Part shown: positions 5,975 through 12,589 of the stretch, one piece after another
Layout: every line of letters starts with the position of its first letter
Position numbering within the stretch: the first letter of the stretch is position 1
DNA from: JAUIHN01 sp964556075
GTDB lineage: Bacteria > Patescibacteriota > Saccharimonadia > Saccharimonadales > Saccharimonadaceae
DNA: 15,839 nt
Assembly (NCBI GenBank): GCA_964556075.1
Contig: CAZKUV010000016.1
Location: 1-15,839 of the forward strand
Reading direction: 5' to 3'
Program-made: the position numbers and the translations under genes
The notes under the pieces: model-generated
Databases searched by the model: none
What the model was told of the DNA's origin: nothing
What the model saw: only the letters and a program-made list of their open reading frames with translations

Positions 5975-8900
5975 TTACGCCTCCTCTTCAATATCGTTAA
6001 ATTCTTCTGCGGTCTCTACGCCAAGACCATCTTCTTCAAGATCAATGCCATCAGCCTCGTCGAGTACCGACTCGCTCTCGTCATCTGGTTCAAGCGCCAC
6101 CGGAACTGTTTTGTCAGCTGGTCCTGCTTCGGCGATTACTTCCTCCGCGTCGAGAGAAACCATGCTACCGCTTTCTGTCTCATCCAAGAGATCTACACGG
6201 AGACCAAGACCTTGAAGCTCTTTAACGAGAACGTTAAAGCTTTCTGGAAGCTTTGGCCCAACAATCGGCTCGTTCTTAATAATGGATTCGTAGGCTTTCG
6301 CTCGACCATATACATCATCAGACTTAATCGTGAGCATTTCCTGAAGTGTCGTTGCAGCACCATACGCTTCTAAAGCCCACACCTCCATTTCACCGAAGCG
6401 CTGACCACCGTTTTGTGCTTTACCACCGAGTGGTTGCTGGGTAACAAGTGTGTATGGACCAGTTGAGCGCGCATGAATCTTATCCGATACCATGTGGTGA
6501 AGCTTGATGATATGCATGACACCAACGGTCGTTCTCTCTTCGAATGGCTCACCAGTGCGACCATCGAATAGCTGGCTTTTACCGTCACGATTCAGCCCAG
6601 CTTTTTCGAGCTCATCACCGATAACTTCATTTGGCACGCCGTTAAATGGTGGGGTAGCTACTTTATAGCCTAGCGCTCGAGCGGCCATACCAAGATGGGT
6701 CTCGAATAGCTGCCCAATATTCATGCGTGACGGAACACCTAATGGGTTAAGAATTACGTCGACCGGGGTTCCGTCCTCGAGAAATGGCATATCCTCTTCA
6801 GCCATGATTCTCGCAACAACACCCTTGTTACCGTGTCGTCCGGCAAGCTTGTCGCCTACTTCAATCTTCCTCATCTGCGCAACGAATATCTGAATCTGTT
6901 TTAAGACGCCGGCTTTTAGTTCGTGACCGTTCTCTCTGGAGAAGATTTTTACGCCGACTACTTTTCCTCCTCCAACGTTATCCATTCGTTGCGAGGTATC
7001 GCGAACATCTTTTGCCTTCTCACCAAAGATAGCGCGAAGCAGTCTTTCCTCGGAGCTGAGTTCCGTTTCACCCTTCGGTGTAATTTTACCGACCAGAACG
7101 TCTCCAGCCTTCACTTCGCTTCCTACCTGAACGATACCATTCTCATCAAGGTGTCGTAGGCTTTCTTCGCTCACATTCGGAATGTCACGAGTAACTTGTT
7201 CAGGACCAAGCTTGGTTTCGCGGACTTCGACCATGTAATCTTTGATATTGATACTGGTTAGGACATCATCCTTGACAAGACGGTCGCTCAATATAATTGC
7301 GTCGTCCATGTTATAACCGCCCCACGGCATGAATGCCACGAGTAGATCTCGACCGAGAGCAAGTTCTCCATCAGCGATGGAAGCACCTTCAATAAGGATG
7401 TCGCCCTTCTTAACTTTTTGACCCCTAGAAACCCGAGTCTTTTGGTTAATTGAACGATCATCATTGCTTTTTGCAAAGTGGATAAGATTGTAGGTCTTGA
7501 CCCCTTCTTTATACTTGACCTCAACAGCATCTGCGTCAGCACGAATGACTTCTCCGTCGCCCTCAGCTACGATAAGCTGGCTTGAGTTTCGAGCTATTTC
7601 AGCTTCAATACCGGTACCGACAATTGGCGCTTCTGGGGTGAGAAGAGGCACAGCCTGCTTCTGCATGTTCGTACCAGTGAGCGAACGGTCGACTCGGTTC
7701 TTCTCTATAAATGGTACGAGTGATGCTGGTGCTCCGAGAATCTGCTTATGCGCTGCGTCCATAAAGGTTACTTCATGAGCGTCAACCTGTACTGGGTCAA
7801 GGTTACTCCTAGCGCTGACACGTTCTTCTTTAAAGCTACCGTCGTCGTTAAGTTCTGCGCCTGCATCGGCTATTACTTCTCCGATTTCCTGCGAAGCATC
7901 TAAGTAGACGACTTCGTCAGTCACCTTTCCATCAACGACACGGAGATACGGGGCTTCTATAAAGCCGTACTCGTTTACGCGTGCATAGGTAGCAAGGTTG
8001 AGCACCAAACCGATATTAGCTCCTTCTGGTGTCTCAACTGTACAGATGCGACCGTAGTGAGTAGGGTGTGCGTCGCGAACATCAAACCCTGCACGCTCGC
8101 GCGACAAGCCACCAGGACCCATGCTTGAAAGGCGTCGTTTGTGAGATAGTTCTGAAAGTGGATTGACTTCATCAAGCAGCTGCGATAGCTGACTTGATGC
8201 GAAGAATTCACGGACCGATGCAACAATTGGTCGCGCGTTGATGAGTTGGCTTGGAGTAACAGTTTCTAGGTCGCTCATACTCATTCGGTCCATCGCATTT
8301 CGTTGCATGCGAAGCATTCCGACACGGAACTGACGAGCGACAAGCTCGCCGACTAGTTTGATGCGGCGATTTGATAACGCGTCAATATCATCTGGCTTTT
8401 CTTGCGTGTTGTTAAGCCGGATAATTTCGCGGATAATTGCCACGAGGTCACCCATTCTAAATACGCGATTTTCGGTCGTGTTGGCAACATCAAGACCAAG
8501 ACGCTGATTCAACTTATATCGACCGACCCGTGAGTAGTCGAATCGCTTAAAATCAAAGAACATCCGCTCGATCATAGTGCGAGCATTATCAACCGTCGCT
8601 AGATCGCCAGGTCGAAGACGACGATAAACCTCTATGAGTGCCTCATTGACGCCGCGAGCCGGATCTTTTTCTAGTGTGGCTTCGATATACTTAGTTTCTC
8701 CAGTATCAACGTCCTCAAAGAGCTGGCGTATCTCGGTAGTCTTGCTATACCCAAGTGCTCTGAGCAGTGTTGTAACTGGTAACTTCCGGCGACGATCAAT
8801 CTTAACGAAAATAGCACCATTAGAGGCTGTCTCAAACTCTAACCAAGCACCTCGACCAGGAATAAGTTTAGCGCCGTAATAATTTCGACCGGCCGCCCTA

Positions 8901-9346
8901 TCTGCCGTAAAGAAAATTCCAGCACTACGGATAAGCTGTGATACGACGACACGTTCGGTACCATTAATAACGAACGTGCTCTGATCAGTCATCCATGGAT
9001 AATCACCAAGATAGATTTCCTGCTCTTTAACTTCACCTGTAACTTTGTTGGTCAACTCGACAGTTGCTTGAAGCGGAGCTTCATATGTTAAGTTATTCTC
9101 TTTTGCTTCCCGAACGCTCGTTTTTGGTTCGCCAAAAGCGTAATCTTTAAAGCGAAGCTCAAGCTTCTGTCCGGTGTAATCCTCAATTGGATTTAGTTCT
9201 GCAAATATCTCACCAAGACCTGATTGGACGAAATCTCGCCAAGAGTCTTTTTGGTGAGCGATGAGGTTTGGTATTGGTAGCGCGTTGTCATCGCTCGTGA
9301 AAAACACGCGACCACCGCTTCCAGTGCTATTTTTGGATGTTGCCAC
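5975..9346 (-). CDS. rpoB: DNA-directed RNA polymerase subunit beta
   Basis: Second large subunit of RNA polymerase, 1123 residues, compact and without the proteobacterial inserts. The start is GTG (9344-9346) with AGGAG (9353-9357) 6 nt upstream. Landmarks: FVINGTERVVVSQLIRS in the N-terminal lobe; rifampicin region SSQLSQLLDEVNPLSELSHK (384-403) then RRLSSMGPGG; DRSLTGTNMQKQAVP; PWGGYNMDDAIILSDR; GDKLAGRHGNKGVV with both active-site lysines; C-terminal SFNVLVKELQGLGL, where beta meets beta'. Residue 681 is Asp where E. coli Glu813 and nearly all homologues have Glu; Asp682 is kept. The RSPG element reads RSAG. The C-terminus ends in a very acidic tail (about 1080-1123), as in many Gram-positive-type betas. 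It is transcribed first in an rpoB-rpoC pair; rplJ and rplL, the frequent upstream neighbours, are absent and replaced by a 489-bp gap and a divergent orphan. Confidence 0.99.
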   Translation of the reverse strand: MATSKNSTGSGGRVFFTSDDNALPIPNLIAHQKDSWRDFVQSGLGEIFAELNPIEDYTGQKLELRFKDYAFGEPKTSVREAKENNLTYEAPLQATVELTNKVTGEVKEQEIYLGDYPWMTDQSTFVINGTERVVVSQLIRSAGIFFTADRAAGRNYYGAKLIPGRGAWLEFETASNGAIFVKIDRRRKLPVTTLLRALGYSKTTEIRQLFEDVDTGETKYIEATLEKDPARGVNEALIEVYRRLRPGDLATVDNARTMIERMFFDFKRFDYSRVGRYKLNQRLGLDVANTTENRVFRMGDLVAIIREIIRLNNTQEKPDDIDALSNRRIKLVGELVARQFRVGMLRMQRNAMDRMSMSDLETVTPSQLINARPIVASVREFFASSQLSQLLDEVNPLSELSHKRRLSSMGPGGLSRERAGFDVRDAHPTHYGRICTVETPEGANIGLVLNLATYARVNEYGFIEAPYLRVVDGKVTDEVVYLDASQEIGEVIADAGAELNDDGSFKEERVSARSNLDPVQVDAHEVTFMDAAHKQILGAPASLVPFIEKNRVDRSLTGTNMQKQAVPLLTPEAPIVGTGIEAEIARNSSQLIVAEGDGEVIRADADAVEVKYKEGVKTYNLIHFAKSNDDRSINQKTRVSRGQKVKKGDILIEGASIADGELALGRDLLVAFMPWGGYNMDDAIILSDRLVKDDVLTSINIKDYMVEVRETKLGPEQVTRDIPNVSEESLRHLDENGIVQVGSEVKAGDVLVGKITPKGETELSSEERLLRAIFGEKAKDVRDTSQRMDNVGGGKVVGVKIFSRENGHELKAGVLKQIQIFVAQMRKIEVGDKLAGRHGNKGVVARIMAEEDMPFLEDGTPVDVILNPLGVPSRMNIGQLFETHLGMAARALGYKVATPPFNGVPNEVIGDELEKAGLNRDGKSQLFDGRTGEPFEERTTVGVMHIIKLHHMVSDKIHARSTGPYTLVTQQPLGGKAQNGGQRFGEMEVWALEAYGAATTLQEMLTIKSDDVYGRAKAYESIIKNEPIVGPKLPESFNVLVKELQGLGLRVDLLDETESGSMVSLDAEEVIAEAGPADKTVPVALEPDDESESVLDEADGIDLEEDGLGVETAEEFNDIEEEA

Positions 9347-9481
9347 TCGTTACTCCTGTTACTTAAAAGGAAGGTTCCCCTTCGACCCGTCTATGTTTTT
9401 GGCTAGACAGATCTCCTCTCCAAACAAAACGACGCATAAGCATCGCTCTCACTTCTGCTTGAATCAGACATAAGTTTTGAT

Positions 9482-9503
9482 AGAATCTGGCGCCGAAGAT
9501 TCT
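9482..9503 (-). repeat. Hairpin in the long rpoB leader
   Basis: AGAATCT (9482-9488) and AGATTCT (9497-9503) are perfect inverted repeats around an 8-nt loop containing the palindrome GGCGCC. The structure lies in the middle of the predicted rpoB 5' leader (about 9573 to 9347). No U-run follows, so it is not a classical terminator. It could be a regulatory or stabilising leader element. The rest of the leader holds nothing I recognise except a short GAAGG/CCTTC pairing close to the ribosome site. Confidence 0.4.
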
Positions 9504-9579
9504 CTAGTCTACGATTCCCATCGTTCTTGCCAAAAACTTTGGGGCATGCCAATCGTAACTACTCTGCTTCTTGATACTC

Positions 9580-9608
9580 ATTGTGATGCGTTTCGGGCAA
9601 TTAGTCAA
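9580..9608 (-). promoter_or_regulatory. Predicted rpoBC promoter
   Basis: TTGACT on the minus strand (9603-9608; 5/6) is followed after 17 bp by CACAAT (9580-9585; 4/6). The predicted start near 9573 gives a leader of about 226 nt, unusually long for such a compact genome. Confidence 0.5.
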
Positions 9609-9643
9609 GGGGTAAGATGCGACTTTATTATCTCCATCGATTA

Positions 9644-9672
9644 TTGACTTATCTAACTATATATATCATCAT
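9644..9672 (+). promoter_or_regulatory. Possible promoter of the gene at 9836
   Basis: TTGACT (9644-9649) is followed after 17 bp by CATCAT (9667-9672; 4/6). It would be divergent from the rpoBC promoter, with about 35 bp between the two -35 elements, and would give a leader of about 155 nt that includes the hairpin at 9737-9789. The -10 is weak and other AT-rich choices exist nearby. Confidence 0.3.
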
Positions 9673-9736
9673 ATATCCGTAGCCTCTTACTAGGCTCGAT
9701 ACTTAAAATCCGCTCCATTCTACTAGCATTCCCCAG

Positions 9737-9789
9737 ACTGCAGCGCCATCTATACGATATTTTCTCTCTCGTATCGCTAGCGCTGCAGT
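9737..9789 (+). repeat. Two-part hairpin in the leader of the gene at 9836
   Basis: An outer perfect 10-bp stem pairs ACTGCAGCGC (9737-9746) with GCGCTGCAGT (9780-9789). Inside a 5x5 internal loop an inner perfect 6-bp stem pairs ATACGA (9752-9757) with TCGTAT (9769-9774) around an 11-nt pyrimidine-rich loop. The nested arrangement is unlikely by chance. It ends about 32 nt before the ribosome site of the downstream gene and has no U-run, so it looks like a leader regulatory structure. I cannot match it to a known riboswitch. Confidence 0.6.
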
Positions 9790-9835
9790 TTGCAGTTAAA
9801 CTTTTCAGCTCGTAAAGGTATGGAGGTGATGTACA

Positions 9836-10471
9836 ATGACCACCTTTTCGCATGGCAATGCTATCCATAAATACATGGATAGTCATCTATTTCGACGAGC
9901 GTTCGACGTAGCATTCGAGGAATTTGGAGATATCCACGTTGCGATTGCAATCGCCCTCGACATCCCGAATGTAATCGGTCCCATGCAGAACGTTGAATGG
10001 GGTCACATCATTCCCGCAATCTTCGGAGTGTACTTCACTCCTACCGACGGTAGCGTTACGACACTGGAATCGCTCTCTGATTTAAGCGAATTCCTCGCCT
10101 ACATCGCGGAACGTCCAGACGATTTCCGATATACGACGGAAGGTGTCCTTCATCAAGCCTTTCAAGCTGGGCTGGTCGCTGGAATTAGTACAATTCCTCG
10201 CGGTCACGACCTGTGTCCATCGTATGACGTCGAAGATGCGATGGCGACGCTCTTCCATGCCATGTTTCTCGAAGAAACTTCAACGCATGGGATAAGCGAG
10301 CCGCCGGCCATCCTTGCACAGGCTGTAGTTTCGGTCTTCCAGGACATCTTCGAGCCGTTCGACGGGAGTTCCTTTATTGAAGGTAACCGGTGTTCATACA
10401 CGGCTTGTAGAAAATTCTGGGAATACCTAGGGTTCTGGGTTGATGCGTACAGTCACCCAGTCATCGACTGA
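9836..10471 (+). CDS. Orphan hypothetical protein, 211 aa
   Basis: Unrecognised. The start ATG is supported by an almost ideal ribosome site, GGAGGTGAT at 9822-9830. The protein is acidic and soluble-looking, rich in Asp, Glu, Phe and Ile, with no signal peptide, clear membrane segment or familiar motif. Visible features are three His in the first 17 residues, a helical stretch FRRAFDVAFEEFGDIHVAIA (about 19-38), a GVLHQAFQAGLVAG helix (about 103-116), and two Cys five residues apart (CSYTAC, about 188-193) before an aromatic C-terminus KFWEYLGFWVDAY. Base composition looks somewhat more GC-rich than clpP or tig nearby. It sits alone on the plus strand between rpoB and clpP, with a structured leader and its own terminator-like hairpin, so it is a self-contained cassette. 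An actual protein is likely given the strong ribosome site; function is unknown. Confidence 0.8.
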   Translation: MTTFSHGNAIHKYMDSHLFRRAFDVAFEEFGDIHVAIAIALDIPNVIGPMQNVEWGHIIPAIFGVYFTPTDGSVTTLESLSDLSEFLAYIAERPDDFRYTTEGVLHQAFQAGLVAGISTIPRGHDLCPSYDVEDAMATLFHAMFLEETSTHGISEPPAILAQAVVSVFQDIFEPFDGSSFIEGNRCSYTACRKFWEYLGFWVDAYSHPVID

Positions 10472-10490
10472 GCGGATTACAACACAACAT

Positions 10491-10542
10491 CCCGGGGATA
10501 ACTCTTGCTTACATGCAATGAGACAACCCCGGGAATATTCTT
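10491..10542 (+). terminator. Terminator-like hairpin after the gene at 9836
   Basis: CCCGGGG (10491-10497) and CCCCGGG (10527-10533) are perfect inverted repeats. The apex contains a second stem, CTC-TTGC (10502-10508) with GCAA-t-GAG (10515-10522; one bulged base) around a 6-nt loop. On the plus strand it is followed by AATATTCTTTTC, a moderately U-rich tail. It begins 20 nt after the stop codon. On the minus strand, downstream of clpP, no U-run follows, so clpP has no obvious intrinsic terminator here. Confidence 0.6.
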
Positions 10543-10553
10543 TTCTATTAGAT

Positions 10554-11156
10554 TTACAGTGCCTTTGTTATAACGTCGTCTATAATGCCATACTCCCTGG
10601 CTTCTTTGACGCCCATCCAAAAATCGCGATCAACATCCTTTTCAATTCTTGATAGTTTCTGACCAGTGTTCTTTGCCAGTATTTCATTGAGTCGATTTTT
10701 GAGAAATAGCCCCTCCTTCAGTGCTATTTCCTGATCCGAAATTTTACCCTGAGTTCCACTTGATGGTTGGTGGATCATTATGCGGCTATTTGGCAACGCA
10801 AATCGTTTTCCTTTCGTGCCACTTGAAAGGAGGAACGCTCCCATGCTAGCCTGAAGTCCAATACCTATAGTTACAACGTCAGGTTTTATGTATTGAATAG
10901 TGTCATAAATCGCCAAGCCATCGTAAACGCTGCCGCCTGGGCTGTTGATATACAATTTAATATCCTTGGTACTATCTTCGTACGCGAGATGGAGCAACTG
11001 AGCTACTACGACATTTGCGGTATGCTCATTGACATCTTCTCCAAGAAAAATAATTCGTTCATTTAGCAAGCGGGAGTAGATATCAAACGCGCGCTCACCC
11101 TCATGAGTACGTTCGATAACTGTTGGTACCAAATAATTTTGTGGCTTTTTCATCAT
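10554..11156 (-). CDS. clpP: ATP-dependent Clp protease proteolytic subunit
   Basis: Serine peptidase subunit of the Clp protease, which forms a double-heptamer chamber fed by ClpX/ClpC-type unfoldases in the cytoplasm. With the start at 11156 it has 200 residues, the usual size. The catalytic triad is visible: Ser104 in GLQASMGAFLLSSG, His129 in SRIMIHQPSS and Asp178 in DVDRDFWM. YINSPGGSVYDGLAIYDT forms the oxyanion/substrate strand region. An upstream in-frame start at 11192 would add 12 residues and run through the predicted promoter, so it is rejected; the second ATG at 11153 is a close alternative. No Shine-Dalgarno site is present; TATACT ends 7 nt before the ATG, suggesting a leaderless mRNA. 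It follows tig, a common bacterial neighbourhood (tig-clpP-clpX), but clpX does not follow here. Confidence 0.97.
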   Translation of the reverse strand: MMKKPQNYLVPTVIERTHEGERAFDIYSRLLNERIIFLGEDVNEHTANVVVAQLLHLAYEDSTKDIKLYINSPGGSVYDGLAIYDTIQYIKPDVVTIGIGLQASMGAFLLSSGTKGKRFALPNSRIMIHQPSSGTQGKISDQEIALKEGLFLKNRLNEILAKNTGQKLSRIEKDVDRDFWMGVKEAREYGIIDDVITKAL

Positions 11157-11163
11157 ACTATGT

Positions 11164-11192
11164 AGTATATGAAAAATTAGCACTCCGCGCAA
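11164..11192 (-). promoter_or_regulatory. clpP promoter, leaderless type
   Basis: On the minus strand TTGCGC (11187-11192) lies exactly 17 bp before TATACT (11164-11169; 5/6). The ATG of clpP begins 7 nt after the -10, about where transcription should start. The -35 lies in the loop, and the spacer in the 3' arm, of the tig terminator. Confidence 0.6.
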
Positions 11193-11200
11193 TAGAGTGC
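11171..11200 (-). terminator. Intrinsic terminator of tig
   Basis: On the minus strand GCACTC (11195-11200) pairs with GAGTGC (11180-11185) around a 9-nt loop and is followed by TAATTTTTC (11171-11179). The stem is short but perfect. It starts 21 nt after the tig stop codon and overlaps the clpP promoter. Confidence 0.65.
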
Positions 11201-11220
11201 CAGTTTCACTTCAATTATAG

Positions 11221-12507
11221 TTACTTTGAATTTATCTCAAGTAGGTATTCGACTGCTTTGTCAGTTAGCATTCGACTTGCAATGTCCTGACGGGTTTCAG
11301 GTTTATTAAACTCAGCAACCATCTGAGGATTGTTTTTATATTGATCTTTATAAGCGGCAATTTGTTTATCGACGTCCTCGACTATTGCAGTAATACTCTC
11401 CGCCTTGCTAAGTTCAGCAAGAACCAGACCAGCCTGGACACGCTTTCTGGCGATAGGTTCGATATCATTCTTAATCCAGTCATCACGAGAAGAGAATCCT
11501 TGGTCTTTGACGTACTCCTCTATTGATCGTCCCTGATACATGAGATTCTGCGCGACATCCCGCTCAACAGAGTGAATTTGATCGTTAAGTAAGACATCCG
11601 GCACTGGAACGATACTCGCTTCAATCAACTGCTCAACTACTTCGTCTTTTTGCCTATCCCTTGCTTCCGCTTCTTTTCTCGATGTTAATTCAGACTTTAT
11701 ATCCTGCTTTAATTCTTCGAGTGTTTTGAATGGACCAGTTGTACCAGCAAATGAGTCATTGATCTCAGGTAATTTAACTTCGTGTACAGACTTAAGCGTA
11801 ACCGTGAACACAACATCTGCGCCTTTAAGCTCCGCTACTTGATAATCTTTAGGAAATTTCAGGTTTAGATCGAAAGTTTCACCAGGCTTTTTACCTACTA
11901 ACCCTTCTTCAAACCCTGGAATAAAACTATTCGATCCTAAACGCAGTGGATAATCTTTTGCTGTGCCGCCTTTAAACGGCTCACCGTCCTTCTTTCCGAT
12001 GAAGTCAATAATGACTTCATCATCAATTTTCGCTGCCCGCTCAACTTGTTTTTTCTCTGCCTGCGACTGCCTGAGACGCTCGATAACCTCATTAATCTCT
12101 TTCGTTGTGACTGTTATCTTCGGCTTAACAACTGTTAGATTCTTGTAGTCTCCGAGTTTGACTTCAGGAAGTACTTCTGCTTCCGCAGTGAACTCAAGCA
12201 CTTTGCCTGGTTCATAGTTTTTTATTTCAACCTCGGGACGTTCTAGAGCCTGAAGCTTTTCTCCAAGAAACGCCTCGGCGACTGCCTTAGACAATGCGTC
12301 CTCAAGTGTTTGTTGGCCTAAAGCAACAGGGTCAATGTGCTTAATTGCAACACTAACCGGTGCTTTTCCTTGGCGAAAACCCGGAACCTTCACTTTGGAG
12401 GATAATTTTTTGGCAGCAACCTGTTGAGCCGCCTCAAGTTCAGTAGTCTCTAGAGTGATAGTTAATTCAACCTTGGTATCACTCACACGCTTAACAGTTC
12501 TCTTCAT
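11221..12507 (-). CDS. tig: Trigger factor, ribosome-associated chaperone
   Basis: Ribosome-bound chaperone and peptidyl-prolyl isomerase that shields nascent chains at the exit tunnel. The start at 12507 (MKRTVKRVSD) gives 428 residues and matches the family N-terminus; an upstream in-frame start at 12543 would read through the promoter. Domains: ribosome-binding domain (1 to about 115) with the signature GFRQGKAP at 43-50, same position as E. coli GFRKGKVP but Gln for the middle Lys; FKBP-type isomerase domain (about 158-241) with GSNSFIPGFEEGLVG; helical C-terminal chaperone arms (about 245-428), rich in Lys and Glu. There is no Shine-Dalgarno site; TACAAT ends 7 nt before the ATG. It lies 82 nt downstream of hisS with its own promoter and is followed by a terminator and clpP. 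Confidence 0.97.
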   Translation of the reverse strand: MKRTVKRVSDTKVELTITLETTELEAAQQVAAKKLSSKVKVPGFRQGKAPVSVAIKHIDPVALGQQTLEDALSKAVAEAFLGEKLQALERPEVEIKNYEPGKVLEFTAEAEVLPEVKLGDYKNLTVVKPKITVTTKEINEVIERLRQSQAEKKQVERAAKIDDEVIIDFIGKKDGEPFKGGTAKDYPLRLGSNSFIPGFEEGLVGKKPGETFDLNLKFPKDYQVAELKGADVVFTVTLKSVHEVKLPEINDSFAGTTGPFKTLEELKQDIKSELTSRKEAEARDRQKDEVVEQLIEASIVPVPDVLLNDQIHSVERDVAQNLMYQGRSIEEYVKDQGFSSRDDWIKNDIEPIARKRVQAGLVLAELSKAESITAIVEDVDKQIAAYKDQYKNNPQMVAEFNKPETRQDIASRMLTDKAVEYLLEINSK

Positions 12508-12514
12508 TCGACTT

Positions 12515-12543
12515 ATTGTAACAGATGTAGATATCTTCGGCAA
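12515..12543 (-). promoter_or_regulatory. tig promoter, leaderless type
   Basis: TTGCCG (12538-12543) lies exactly 17 bp before TACAAT (12515-12520; 5/6) on the minus strand, with TGT just before the -10 (extended -10). The ATG begins 7 nt after the -10. Confidence 0.65.
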
Positions 12544-12589
12544 ACACCGCGGTTTGAAGTGGTTGAACCAGTGTTAGTAACGAGGTGAC

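Noticed and set aside
5974..5991. Longer rpoC starting with TTG at 5991, overlapping rpoB
   Set aside because: The extra codons are the Shine-Dalgarno site GAGGAGG of the ATG at 5973, and the family N-terminus fits that ATG.
5945..6373. Plus-strand 142-codon frame opposite the rpoB 3' end
   Set aside because: Shadow of rpoB; composition is a reverse-complement artefact and no ribosome site is seen.
9400..9573. Short ATG-started frames of 22-25 codons in the rpoB leader
   Set aside because: No ribosome sites; such lengths are expected by chance in several frames.
12508..12543. N-terminal extension of trigger factor
   Set aside because: Covers the promoter; the residues are not typical of the family and the next ATG gives the standard N-terminus.
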